A stretch of DNA of 45,111 nt from Schlegelella_A sp036496385 (GTDB lineage: Bacteria > Pseudomonadota > Gammaproteobacteria > Burkholderiales > Burkholderiaceae_C), in assembly GCA_036496385.1 (NCBI GenBank), contig DASXLD010000059.1, positions 1 to 45,111 of the forward strand, written 5' to 3'. A model generated the notes under the pieces. That model ran no database searches. It saw nothing but the letters and a program-made list of their open reading frames with translations, and had not been told where the DNA came from. This document shows, piece by piece, positions 8,141 to 16,316 of this stretch (its first letter is position 1; each line of letters begins with the position of its first letter). The position numbers were made by a program, and so were the translations under genes.

Positions 8141-9271
8141 CTACTTTCGCTTGACTTCGCCGCCCTGCGTCATCAGGCACGCGGCGACGATGTCGTCCTC
8201 CATCGGAACGGCGAAGCCGCCTTCCTTGGTCAGGACGAGCTTGAGGAAATCGAGGACGTTCCTCGCGTAGAGGGCGGAGGCGTCGGCGCCGACGCGGGCG
8301 GCGAGGTTGGTCTCGCCGACGATCGTGACGCCGTGCTGGACGACGGTGCGGTCGGCAACGCTCAGCGGCGTGTTGCCGCCGACGCCGTCGGGGCCGCGGC
8401 CGGCGGCGAGGTCGACGATGACCGAGCCCGGCTTCATCGCCTTGACCATCTCCTCGGTGACGAGGACCGGTGCGGCGCGGCCCGGGATGAGCGCGGTCGT
8501 GACGACGATGTCGGCGAGGGCGACCCGCTTGCCGACCTCGACCTTCTGCCGGTCGAGCCAGCTCTGCGGCATCGGCCGCGCATAGCCGCCGACGCCTTCG
8601 GCGGCTTCCTTCTCCTCGGCGGTCTCGTACGGGACGTCGATGAACTTGGCGCCGAGCGACTCGACCTGTTCCTTGACGCTCGGCCGCACGTCGCTCGCCT
8701 CGATCACCGCGCCGAGCCGCTTGGCAGTCGCGATCGCCTGCAGCCCGGCGACGCCGACGCCGAGGATGACGACGCGCGCCGCCTTCACCGTTCCGGCGGC
8801 GGTCATCAGCATCGGCAGGAAGCGCTGGTAGCTGTCGGCGGCGACGATCACGGCCTTGTAGCCGGCGATGTTGGCCTGGCTCGACAGCACGTCCATGCTC
8901 TGTGCGCGCGTCGTCCGCGGCGCCGCCTCGAGCGCGAAGCTCGTCAACCCGGCGGCGGCGAGTGCGTCGAGGCCGGCGCGGTCGAACGGGTTGAGCATGC
9001 CGACGACGTTGGTGCCGGGCTTCATCAGGTTGAGCTCGTCTGCGCTCGGTGTGCGGACCTTGAGCACGAGCTCGCAGCCGAAGGCGCCGGCGCGATCGCT
9101 GATCTCGGCGCCGACGGCGCTGTAGCCGGAGTCGATCGCGCTCGCCGCGACCCCGGCGCCCGCTTCGACGCGCACCGTGTGGCCGAGCGCGGTCAGCTTC
9201 TTGGCCGTCTCCGGCGTCACGGCGACGCGCGTTTCGCCGGCGGCCGTCTCGCGCGGCACCCCGATCAACAT
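8141..9271 (-). CDS. pntAA: NAD(P) transhydrogenase alpha subunit, NAD-binding part
   Basis: A 376-residue soluble domain I of the proton-translocating transhydrogenase. It binds NAD(H) through a Rossmann fold visible as VVILGVGVAGLQAIATAKRLGA followed by the acidic turn EASDVRP. The RAQSMDVLSSQANIAGYKAV segment and the N-terminal MLIGVPRETAAGETRVAVTPE are close to alanine dehydrogenase/PntA consensus. ATG 9271 is preceded by a GAGGGG ribosome-binding site about eight bases upstream. The membrane helices found at the C-terminus of E. coli PntA are absent here and are encoded by pntAB. The gene is divergent from the Nudix gene across 100 bases, where the promoter must lie. Confidence 0.95.
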   Translation of the reverse strand: MLIGVPRETAAGETRVAVTPETAKKLTALGHTVRVEAGAGVAASAIDSGYSAVGAEISDRAGAFGCELVLKVRTPSADELNLMKPGTNVVGMLNPFDRAGLDALAAAGLTSFALEAAPRTTRAQSMDVLSSQANIAGYKAVIVAADSYQRFLPMLMTAAGTVKAARVVILGVGVAGLQAIATAKRLGAVIEASDVRPSVKEQVESLGAKFIDVPYETAEEKEAAEGVGGYARPMPQSWLDRQKVEVGKRVALADIVVTTALIPGRAAPVLVTEEMVKAMKPGSVIVDLAAGRGPDGVGGNTPLSVADRTVVQHGVTIVGETNLAARVGADASALYARNVLDFLKLVLTKEGGFAVPMEDDIVAACLMTQGGEVKRK

Positions 9272-9371
9272 GTTCTTGTCCCCTCGCCGGCCCTGGAATG
9301 GCGCGAGCTTACAAGAAAGGCCATCGAGACCTGGCGTCGGCGCGCGCGCATGCAGCGCTAGCATCGCCGTC

Positions 9372-9896
9372 ATGGCTGCACGCTGGAAGCCGAGCGTCAC
9401 TGTCGCGGCGATTGCCAGCCGACCGCGCGGCGGCCAGGCGGGAATCGACGAGTACCTCCTGGTCGAGGAAGAGACCGCGGCCGGACTGCGGATCAACAAT
9501 CCGGCCGGCCACCTCGAAGCCGGCGAATCGCTCGCCGAGGCGGTCGTTCGCGAAGTCCTCGAGGAGACGGCGATGCCGTTCGTCCCCGAGCGGCTCGTCG
9601 GCGTCTACCTCGCCCACGTCGACGCCGCGGCAGGCGACGACGACGACGTCACCTACCTGCGCTTTGCCTTCGCCGGCGCGGCCGGCGCCGCCGATCCTCT
9701 GCGCCGCCTCGACGACGGCATCGTCGGCACCCTCTGGCTGACGCTCGACGAGCTGCGCGCCTGCCGCGACCGGCACCGCAGCGTTCTCGTCCTGCGCTCG
9801 ATCGAGGACGCCGCCGCAGGCTGCGCGGTTCCGCTCGATCGCATCGTCACCGATGGCAGCGTGCGCCGGCCGGCGCGACGGAGCTCGACGCGATGA
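9372..9896 (+). CDS. Nudix hydrolase
   Basis: A 174-residue Nudix pyrophosphohydrolase of the NudJ-like type. The Nudix box lies at about residues 46-68 (GHLEAGESL, then REVLEETA): the first Gly and the Glu-rich REVLEE metal site are intact, while the Gly that normally ends the box is Ala. An N-terminal beta-strand RWKPSVTVAAI precedes it. TAGCAT at 9359-9364 lies only seven bases before ATG 9372 and might be a -10 box giving a nearly leaderless message. In many betaproteobacteria I know this gene directly precedes mnmA; here four sugar-transfer genes stand between them. Confidence 0.9.
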   Translation: MAARWKPSVTVAAIASRPRGGQAGIDEYLLVEEETAAGLRINNPAGHLEAGESLAEAVVREVLEETAMPFVPERLVGVYLAHVDAAAGDDDDVTYLRFAFAGAAGAADPLRRLDDGIVGTLWLTLDELRACRDRHRSVLVLRSIEDAAAGCAVPLDRIVTDGSVRRPARRSSTR

Positions 9897-10041
9897 CGGG
9901 GTCGGCCGCAAGGCGCGGCGTTGCCGCCGACGCGCCGTTCAGCGTCGCCCACCGCCGGCGAGGCGCACAATTCGCGAGCCCGACGCTCTGGTCGGCGACC
10001 GTCGACTGGACCGTCTGCGCCGCACTTTTCCTGCCGCTCGT

Positions 10042-11643
10042 ATGTCGACCGACGACGCCCAGCCGCTGAGCGTCGCCGAGTCGTCGGCAGTTCCGCGCCG
10101 CGTCTTGCGGCCTCGCGTTCTCGGCGCGCTCGCCGTGTTCGCCTGGCTCGCCTTTTCGCTCGGCCTGCATCCGCTCACCGTGCCCGACGAAGGACGCTAC
10201 GCCGGCGTCGCCTGGGAGATGCTGCGCTCGGCAGACTGGATCGTGCCGACGGAGAACGGGCTGCCGTTCTTCCACAAGCCGCCGCTCTTCTACTGGCTGA
10301 CGGCATCGTCGATGCAAGTCTTCGGCGTCGGTCCCGCCGCGGCGCGCGTCGCGCCTCTGCTTGCCGCGCTGGCCGCGATGCTCGGCGTCCACGCGGTGAC
10401 GCGCCGGCGCGCCGGCGAGGCGGTCGCCGATGCAGCGGTGGTCGTGACGGCGACGCTGCCCTTCTTCTTCGTCGCCGCGCAGTACGCCAACCTCGACATG
10501 CTGGTTGCCGCCTTCATCGCGCTTGCGGTCGTGTTTGCCGCCGACGCCGCACTCGACCTCGGCCGCGGTGCACCGCACCGCAAGGCGCTCGTCATGGCGT
10601 GGGCGTGCGCGGCGCTCGGTGTCCTCGCCAAGGGTTTGATCGGCGTCGTCCTGCCCGGGCTCGTCATCGTGGTCTGGCTCGTCGCCGCCGGCCGCTGGCG
10701 AACGATCCCGCGCCTGCTGTCGCCGCTCGGCCTCGCTGCTTTCGTGCTTGTCGCAGCGCCCTGGTTCGTCGCCGTGCAGCAGCGATACCCGGAGTTCGCC
10801 CACTACTTCTTCATCCACCACCACTTCGAACGATTCACCGAGACCGGCTTCAACAATCCGCAGCCGTGGTGGTTCTTCTTCGTCGTCTTTCCGGCCTTGA
10901 CGCTGCCGTGGTCGCTCTGGCTGGCACGCTCGCCTGGCCGCGGCATCGGCGACGAGAGCACCGACCGGCGCGACTGGCGTCGGCTGATGTGGATCTGGCT
11001 TGCGACCGTCCTCGTCTTCTTTTCGCTGCCGCAGTCGAAGCCGGCCGGCTACGTGATGCCGGCGCTCTTTCCGGCCGGGTTCCTGATTGCCGAGCCGGTG
11101 CTGGCAGCGTGGCGCAGCGGCAGCGCGACGCGGCGGCGGATCGCGGCCGCGACCCTTGCGGCCTCGGTCTCGATCTGCCTTGCCGCCGTGGCGTGGGCGG
11201 CGATCGTCTACGACGGCGACCACACGCCGGTCGCGCGCGCGTTGCTCGCCTCCCGGGCGCCGGGCGACCCGGTCGCCTTCGTCGATGAATACTTCTTCGA
11301 CGTGCCCCTGCTGGCTCGCCTCGGCGAGCCGGTCGCGGTGATCGCCGACTGGAAGGATCCGAAGATCGGCGAGCGCGACAACTGGCGTCGCGAGCTCGCC
11401 GAGGCGGCCCGGTTCGCGCCCGAACGCGCCGCCGCGCTCCTCGTCGACCGCGCCCGCGGCTTTGCGCTGCGCTGCGGCAAGGCGCCGCTCTGGGTCGTGG
11501 TCAAGACGCAGGACGAAGCGACGGTCGCGGCTCAGCCCGATTCGATCCGCGTCGCCGCTTCGCGCCGGGCCGCGCTCTGGCGCCTCGCGCCGCAGGCCTG
11601 CGGCGGGGCGCCGTCGCCGGCTCCGATGGCTGCGATGCGATGA
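10042..11643 (+). CDS. ArnT-like glycosyltransferase (GT39/GT83 family)
   Basis: A 533-residue integral membrane glycosyltransferase of the ArnT/PMT superfamily. These use an undecaprenyl-phosphate-linked sugar on the periplasmic side and transfer it to lipid A or another acceptor. The first periplasmic loop has the diagnostic VPDEGRYAGVAWEM (acidic pair at 49-50), followed by FFHKPPLFYWL with the conserved Lys79. Multiple membrane helices follow, then the family HHHFERF...NPQPWWFF region and a soluble C-terminal tail. ATG 10042 gives a normal N-terminus; the frame is open further upstream but that stretch is low-complexity. The last four bases overlap the GT2 gene (ATGA). With GT2, YdjC and GtrA partners, lipid A phosphate modification with an amino sugar is the likely role. 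Confidence 0.88.
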   Translation: MSTDDAQPLSVAESSAVPRRVLRPRVLGALAVFAWLAFSLGLHPLTVPDEGRYAGVAWEMLRSADWIVPTENGLPFFHKPPLFYWLTASSMQVFGVGPAAARVAPLLAALAAMLGVHAVTRRRAGEAVADAAVVVTATLPFFFVAAQYANLDMLVAAFIALAVVFAADAALDLGRGAPHRKALVMAWACAALGVLAKGLIGVVLPGLVIVVWLVAAGRWRTIPRLLSPLGLAAFVLVAAPWFVAVQQRYPEFAHYFFIHHHFERFTETGFNNPQPWWFFFVVFPALTLPWSLWLARSPGRGIGDESTDRRDWRRLMWIWLATVLVFFSLPQSKPAGYVMPALFPAGFLIAEPVLAAWRSGSATRRRIAAATLAASVSICLAAVAWAAIVYDGDHTPVARALLASRAPGDPVAFVDEYFFDVPLLARLGEPVAVIADWKDPKIGERDNWRRELAEAARFAPERAAALLVDRARGFALRCGKAPLWVVVKTQDEATVAAQPDSIRVAASRRAALWRLAPQACGGAPSPAPMAAMR

Positions 11644-12641
11644 GCGAGGCGATCGGTGCCGACCCCGTCGCACCCGCGCGGCGCGACCGGGTGCCGTCGA
11701 TCAGCTGCGTCCTGCCGGCGTTCAACGAAGGCGAATCGCTGCCCGCGCTGCTGACGCAACTGACCGAGGAGCTGCGCCAGCACAGCGACGACTGGGAGAT
11801 CATCGTCGTCAACGACGGCAGCAGCGACGACACCGAGACCGCGATACTGCCGTGGCTGCGCGGCCGCGGCGTGCGCTACGTCTCGCTGTCACGCAATTTC
11901 GGCAAGGAGGCGGCGCTCACCGCCGGCCTCGATCGCACCCGCGGCGACGTCGTCCTGCTGATGGATGCCGACCTCCAGCACTCGCCGGCGCTGATCACCG
12001 AGATGGTCGCAGCCTGGCGCGCCGGTGCCGACATGGTCTACACCGTGCGCTCGACGCGCGGCGACGAATCGTTCCTGAAGAAGCTCGGCACGCGCGTGTT
12101 CTATCGCATCGTCAACGCCGGCTCGGCGGTCGAGATCCCCGCCAACGCCGGCGACTTCCGGCTGCTCGACCGCTCGGTGGTCGACGCCCTGAACAGCCTG
12201 CCGGAGCGCAACCGTTTCATGAAAGGGCTCTACGCGTGGGTCGGCTTCCGCTCGGTCTCGGTCGACTACGTCCCCGATGAACGCTTCGCCGGCGAGAGCT
12301 CGTTCTCGATGCGCCGCCTGTCGCGCCTCGCCCTCACCGGCGTCACCGCGTTCACCAACGCGCCGTTGCGTCTATGGAGCGCACTCGGGGCGCTGATCGC
12401 GGTCGGTGCGCTGCTCGGCGGCGTCTGGTTCATCGTCGAGCACTACACCTTCGGCACCGACGTCCCCGGCTGGGCGACGCTCGTGGTCAGCATGTTGTTC
12501 TTCAGCGGCGTGCAGCTGCTCTCGATCGGCATCCTCGGCGAGTACGTCGGCCGCATCTTCGACGAGGTCAAGCAGCGGCCGGTCTACCTCGTCCGCCACG
12601 ACAGCGGACCGAGCGCCGCGCCCGCGGCGCCGCTGCCTTGA
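11640..12641 (+). CDS. Polyprenyl-phosphate glycosyltransferase (GT2, ArnC/DPM1-like)
   Basis: A 333-residue family 2 glycosyltransferase. The N-terminal GT-A domain has SCVLPAFNEGESLP, IIVVNDGSSDDT (nucleotide-binding Asp) and LLMDADLQHSP (DxD-like metal site). VDYVPDERFAGESSFSMRR is characteristic of the ArnC/GtrB/DPM1 group. Two C-terminal membrane helices (about 240-265 and 275-300) anchor it. Such enzymes make undecaprenyl-phosphate-sugar on the cytoplasmic face. The ATG start overlaps the ArnT-like gene's stop, and its own stop overlaps the TTG start of the deacetylase gene, so all three are translationally coupled. The sugar cannot be read from sequence; GlcNAc or GalNAc would fit the neighbouring deacetylase. 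Confidence 0.92.
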   Translation: MSEAIGADPVAPARRDRVPSISCVLPAFNEGESLPALLTQLTEELRQHSDDWEIIVVNDGSSDDTETAILPWLRGRGVRYVSLSRNFGKEAALTAGLDRTRGDVVLLMDADLQHSPALITEMVAAWRAGADMVYTVRSTRGDESFLKKLGTRVFYRIVNAGSAVEIPANAGDFRLLDRSVVDALNSLPERNRFMKGLYAWVGFRSVSVDYVPDERFAGESSFSMRRLSRLALTGVTAFTNAPLRLWSALGALIAVGALLGGVWFIVEHYTFGTDVPGWATLVVSMLFFSGVQLLSIGILGEYVGRIFDEVKQRPVYLVRHDSGPSAAPAAPLP

Positions 12642-13501
12642 GCGCGCTGCCCCGGCGCATCGTCGCGGTTTGCGCGGACGACGTCGGCCTCGTCGACGGC
12701 GTCGCCGAGACGGTCGTCGAGCTCGCCGCGACGGGGCGGCTCTCCGCCGCTTCGTGCCTCACGACGGCACCCGGCTGGCGGCCCGCGGCGGCGCGGCTCG
12801 CGGCGGCGCGGCACGCGCACGCTCGCCCGTCGCTCGAGCTCGGCCTGCACTTCAATCTCAGCGAAGGCGCTCCGCTCAGCGCGGAGTTGCGCCGGCGCTG
12901 GCCGACGCTGCCCGGCCTTGCGCACTTGCTTGCCGCGGCCGCGGTGCGCGCGCTGCCGCTTGCCGCCATCGGCGCCGAATTCCGCGCCCAGGCCGGCGCG
13001 TTCGGCGACGCCCTTGGCCGCGCGCCAGCGTTCGTCGACGGCCACCAGCACGTACACGCGCTGCCCGGAGTTCGCGAGCTCGTGCTCGACGCGATCGCCG
13101 CCTGGGCCGAGCCGCCCGCGGTGCGCAGCACCGCCCGTCTGCTCGGTCCTGGCGCCACGCTCAAGCGCACGATCATCGAAGCGAGCGGCGGCAAGGCGCT
13201 CGAGCGCGCGCTCGTCGCTCGTGGCGTCGCTCACAACCGCGTCCTGCTCGGTGCCTACGACTTCGACGCGGTCGACTATCGCGCCCTCGTGCAGCGTTGG
13301 CTCGCCGCGGCGCCGCCCGAAGGCGGCCTGCTGTTCTGCCATCCCTGCGCCGATGGCGCCGGCGGCGATGCCGATCCGATCGCAGCGGCACGCCGGCGCG
13401 AAGCCGCCTACCTCGCCAGCGACGCCTTTGCCGCCGATCTCGTGGCAGCGAACGTCACGATCGGCTCGGCGTGGGCGCGGCGAAGCTCCAGCGACGGTTG
13501 A
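12638..13501 (+). CDS. YdjC/ChbG-family carbohydrate deacetylase (NaxD-like)
   Basis: A 287-residue deacetylase of the YdjC family. The metal and catalytic residues are visible: the Asp14-Asp15 pair in VCADDVGL, His71 in LGLHFNLSEG, and VDGHQHVHALPG at 133-143 with His136, His138 and His140. NaxD of Francisella belongs to this family and removes the acetyl group from undecaprenyl-phosphate-N-acetylgalactosamine before transfer to lipid A. The start is taken as TTG 12638, overlapping the GT2 stop in TTGA; the first ATG lies too far inside. The last 47 bases overlap the oppositely oriented GtrA gene. Function by family and context is deacetylation of the lipid-linked sugar. Confidence 0.88.
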   Translation: MSALPRRIVAVCADDVGLVDGVAETVVELAATGRLSAASCLTTAPGWRPAAARLAAARHAHARPSLELGLHFNLSEGAPLSAELRRRWPTLPGLAHLLAAAAVRALPLAAIGAEFRAQAGAFGDALGRAPAFVDGHQHVHALPGVRELVLDAIAAWAEPPAVRSTARLLGPGATLKRTIIEASGGKALERALVARGVAHNRVLLGAYDFDAVDYRALVQRWLAAAPPEGGLLFCHPCADGAGGDADPIAAARRREAAYLASDAFAADLVAANVTIGSAWARRSSSDG

Positions 13502-13856
13502 TCTCGAAGGTGACGCCGAGGGTGACGAGCGTCGCGACGACTTGGGCCAGCAGGTAGTGGACGCCGAGGCGCACACCGCCCGCGACGAGCCCGAAGCTGA
13601 GCGCCGCGCCGACCAGCGCCGTGACCTGGAAGCGGAGCCACGCGCCGACGGTCGCACGCGAGTCGCGGAACGTGAACGCCGCATTGCCGGCGAACGCGAC
13701 CTGGGCGCCGACCCAGGCGCCGAGCGCGGCGGCGCGCGGCGCCTCGAGCCAGCCGGCCTCGACGAGGCCGACGAGGATGGCGTAGTGCGTCGCGGTGGCG
13801 ACGGCACCGACCGCGGCATACTGGAGAAAACGGCTGCGCACGGCGGATTCAACCAC
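13455..13856 (-). CDS. GtrA-like membrane protein
   Basis: A 133-residue protein with four predicted membrane helices and the GtrA marks: RFLQYAAVGAVATATHYAIL at the start, GNAAFTFRDSRAT in the middle and VTFEINRRWSF at the end. GtrA-type proteins are thought to flip or chaperone undecaprenyl-phosphate sugars across the inner membrane. The start is GTG 13856; there is no ATG at that position. The gene runs against the GT39-GT2-YdjC operon and its 3' end overlaps the YdjC gene by 47 coding bases. It probably supplies the flippase step for that operon. It is divergent from mnmA with only 32 bases between. Confidence 0.87.
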   Translation of the reverse strand: MVESAVRSRFLQYAAVGAVATATHYAILVGLVEAGWLEAPRAAALGAWVGAQVAFAGNAAFTFRDSRATVGAWLRFQVTALVGAALSFGLVAGGVRLGVHYLLAQVVATLVTLGVTFEINRRWSFAAPTPSRS

Positions 13857-13888
13857 GCTGCAGTGCTGCTTCCTCCTTCATCCATGTC

Positions 13889-15085
13889 ATGACCACCTCG
13901 CGCCCGCAACGCATCGTCGTCGGCCTCTCCGGCGGCGTCGACTCGGCAGTCACCGCATGGCTGCTCAAGCGTGCCGGCCACGAGGTGGTCGGCATCTTCA
14001 TGAAGAACTGGGAAGAGGACGACGACGACGAGTACTGCTCGTCGCGCCAGGACTTCCTCGACGCGGCGAGCGTCGCCGACGTGATCGGCATCGAGATCGA
14101 GCACGTCAACTTCGCGGCCGAATACAAGGACCGCGTCTTCGCCGAGTTCCTGCGCGAGTACCAGGCCGGCCGGACGCCGAATCCCGACGTGCTGTGCAAT
14201 GCCGAGATCAAGTTCAAGGCGTTCCTCGAGCACGCGATCCGACTCGGCGCCGAACGCATCGCCACCGGGCACTACGCTCGGGTGCGCCAGGGCAGCGGCG
14301 GGTTCCAGCTCCTGAAGGGGCTCGATCCGCAGAAGGACCAGAGCTACTTCCTGCACCGGCTGAACCAGGCGCAGCTCGCGCGCACGCTCTTTCCGATCGG
14401 CGAGCTGCAGAAGTCGGAGGTCCGCCGCATTGCCGCCGAGATCGGCCTGCCGAACGCGAAGAAGAAGGACTCGACCGGCATCTGCTTCATCGGCGAGCGG
14501 CCGTTTCGCGAGTTCCTGGCACGCTATCTCGCCACCGCGCCGGGGCCGATCGAAGACGATCGCGGCCGCACGATCGGCAACCACGTCGGCCTCTCGTTCT
14601 ACACGCTCGGCCAGCGCAAGGGGATCGGGATCGGCGGCCTCAAGGAAGCAGGCAAGGCGCGTTCTGGCGGCGAGCATGCGGCGTGGTTCGTCGCCGGCAA
14701 GGACGTCGAGCGCAACGTGCTCCAGGTCGTCGCCGGCCGTGACCACGCCTGGCTGCTGTCGCGCCGGCTCGCCGCCGCCGAGGCGAGCTGGATCTCGGGG
14801 TCGCCGCCACCGCCGGGGCGCTACGCCGCGAAGGCGCGCTACCGCCAGGCCGACGCGCCGTGCATGCTGACGAGCGCCGACGCAAACGGCACGCTCGAGC
14901 TTGCCTTCGAGGCACCGCAATGGGCAGTGACGCCGGGCCAGTCGGCGGTCGTCTACGACGGCGCGGTCTGCCTCGGCGGCGCCGTCATCGCGTCGTCCGA
15001 TGCCGTCAACGCAACGCCGGGGCGACCGTCGAGCCGACCCGAGCGACCGCCGGTCGCCTCGGCGCGTACCGCCGAGCGGGCATGA
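13889..15085 (+). CDS. mnmA: tRNA-specific 2-thiouridylase MnmA
   Basis: A 398-residue enzyme that thiolates uridine 34 of Lys, Glu and Gln tRNAs, using sulfur relayed by the Tus system. The ATP PP-loop SGGVDS is at 14-19. The two catalytic cysteines are Cys103 in NPDVLCNAEIKF and Cys199 in STGICFIGER, matching Cys102 and Cys199 of the E. coli enzyme. The central tRNA-binding part and the C-terminal beta-barrel are present. The last roughly 25 residues (after VIASSDAVNA) are a low-complexity Arg/Pro/Ala extension not usual for the family. ATG 13889 has no strong ribosome-binding site, and its promoter must overlap the gtrA-like gene. Confidence 0.97.
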   Translation: MTTSRPQRIVVGLSGGVDSAVTAWLLKRAGHEVVGIFMKNWEEDDDDEYCSSRQDFLDAASVADVIGIEIEHVNFAAEYKDRVFAEFLREYQAGRTPNPDVLCNAEIKFKAFLEHAIRLGAERIATGHYARVRQGSGGFQLLKGLDPQKDQSYFLHRLNQAQLARTLFPIGELQKSEVRRIAAEIGLPNAKKKDSTGICFIGERPFREFLARYLATAPGPIEDDRGRTIGNHVGLSFYTLGQRKGIGIGGLKEAGKARSGGEHAAWFVAGKDVERNVLQVVAGRDHAWLLSRRLAAAEASWISGSPPPPGRYAAKARYRQADAPCMLTSADANGTLELAFEAPQWAVTPGQSAVVYDGAVCLGGAVIASSDAVNATPGRPSSRPERPPVASARTAERA

Positions 15086-15110
15086 CAACAATCGCGCTTG
15101 GCGCTATGTT
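15082..15110 (+). promoter_or_regulatory. Sigma-70-type promoter of the small exported protein gene
   Basis: ATGACA (15082-15087, five of six matches to TTGACA) and TATGTT (15105-15110, four of six matches to TATAAT) are separated by exactly 17 bases. Transcription would begin near 15117, giving a leader of about 22 bases before ATG 15139 that includes the GGCGGA ribosome-binding site. The -35 box overlaps the mnmA stop codon. This is the best vegetative promoter match I found in the window. Confidence 0.6.
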
Positions 15111-15138
15111 CGCGCTTTCACGATCAGGCGGATCCGCC

Positions 15139-15522
15139 ATGCGAACCCACCGACTCCAGGCCAGCTTTTCGCTTTTGTTGCTGCTCGCGCTGCCGAGCCT
15201 CGCGAACGCGGCGAACTGCTATTCGGTCTACGACGCCCAGAACCGTCTCACCTTCCAGTCGACGGTCTCGCCGGTCGATCTCTCGACGCGCATCTCGCAG
15301 GCGATGCGCGAGCGCTTCCCCGGCGGCTACCTGATCATCGTCCCCGACGACGCCGATTGCCTTGAGTTCCGTACCGGTCCCATCACCTCGCCGCGCTTCG
15401 ATTCGGGCAAGGTCGAGACCTCGCGCGACCAGGTGATCGAAGCGCCGCTCTTGCGCGGCGCGCCGACCGCCGGTTCGGCGGAGCAAGGCAGCGGAAACAA
15501 TCTGACGGTCCGCAAGCGCTGA
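15139..15522 (+). CDS. Small exported protein of unknown function
   Basis: A 127-residue protein I do not recognise. It starts with a clear Sec signal peptide (MRTHRLQASF then SLLLLLALPSLANA, cleavage near residue 24), so the mature protein of about 103 residues should be periplasmic. The mature start ANCYSVYDAQNRLTFQST resembles short strand-rich domains; VDLSTRISQAMRERFPGGYLIIVPD follows. Two cysteines (in ANCYSV and DDADCLEF) could form a disulfide. The C-terminus is hydrophilic and probably disordered. ATG 15139 has GGCGGA seven bases upstream. It has its own promoter and is followed by a GC hairpin at 15529-15546, so it looks monocistronic. Confidence 0.8.
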   Translation: MRTHRLQASFSLLLLLALPSLANAANCYSVYDAQNRLTFQSTVSPVDLSTRISQAMRERFPGGYLIIVPDDADCLEFRTGPITSPRFDSGKVETSRDQVIEAPLLRGAPTAGSAEQGSGNNLTVRKR

Positions 15523-15528
15523 GCGACC

Positions 15529-15546
15529 GCCGCGCTTCAGCGCGGC
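15529..15546 (+). terminator. GC hairpin after the small exported protein gene
   Basis: GCCGCGC-TTCA-GCGCGGC is a perfect 7-bp stem with a four-base loop, beginning six bases after the stop codon at 15520-15522. There is no downstream T-tract, so it is not a classical intrinsic terminator. It may protect the 3' end of the transcript or act with Rho. Confidence 0.4.
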
Positions 15547-15664
15547 CGGCCGAGGCTCAGCGCCGAGCCGAGTCGACCGCGGTCGCCGGCCGGCGATAGA
15601 CCCGTCACCGCGAAGGTAGAACGCGTCCATACTGGGCTCCGTCGCCACTTCCTTCGCAACGACG

Positions 15665-16300
15665 ATGTATCTGCCGGCCCACTTCAACGAAGCGCGTCCA
15701 GCGGTGCTGCGCGCATTCGTCCGCGACCATCCGCTCGGCCTGCTGGTGACGCAAAGCCGCGGCGGCGACATCGATGCCAACAGCGTCCCGTTCATCCTCG
15801 ACGCCGATGGCGACGCGCCGGGAGTCCTGCGCGCCCACGTCGCGCGCGCCAACCCGGTCTGGACGACCGCACGCGACGACGTCGACGCGCTCGTCGTCTT
15901 CCAGGGCCCGCAGGGTTACGTCTCGCCTGGGTGGTACCCGAGCAAGGCGGAGCATGGCAAGGTCGTTCCGACCTGGAACTATCTGATGGTGCAGGCGCGC
16001 GGGCGTCTGCGCGCGATCGACGATCGCGCCTGGCTGCGCGACTTCGTCACCCGGCTCACCGCACGGCACGAGAGCGGGCGCGCGATGCCGTGGGCGGTCG
16101 GCGACGCTCCCGCCGACTTCATCGACACGATGCTCGGCGCGATCGTCGGCATCGAGCTGCCGCTGAGCTCGCTGGTCGGCAAGTGGAAGGTGTCGCAGAA
16201 CCGCGGCGAGGCCGATCGCGCCGGCGTCATCGAAGGGCTCGTCCGCGAGCGCGGCGACACCGCTCTCGCCGCCGAGGTGCGGGCGCCGGGCGGCGGCTGA
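15665..16300 (+). CDS. PaiB-like FMN-binding protein
   Basis: A 211-residue member of the PaiB family, annotated as FMN-binding negative transcriptional regulators with a split-barrel flavin fold. The opening MYLPAHFNEARPAVLRAFV, the GLLVTQSRGGDIDANSVPFIL strand pair, the VFQGPQGYVSPGWYPSK motif near 79-95, VPTWNYLMVQARGRL near 101-115 and the closing KWKVSQNR are all family hallmarks. Length is standard. The role in Bacillus is repression of protease and sporulation genes; in proteobacteria it is poorly known. It stands alone between the small exported protein and the cytochromes. CATACT at 15628-15633 could be a -10 box, without a good -35. Confidence 0.93.
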   Translation: MYLPAHFNEARPAVLRAFVRDHPLGLLVTQSRGGDIDANSVPFILDADGDAPGVLRAHVARANPVWTTARDDVDALVVFQGPQGYVSPGWYPSKAEHGKVVPTWNYLMVQARGRLRAIDDRAWLRDFVTRLTARHESGRAMPWAVGDAPADFIDTMLGAIVGIELPLSSLVGKWKVSQNRGEADRAGVIEGLVRERGDTALAAEVRAPGGG

Positions 16301-16316
16301 GACCGGGCGGCGGCGG

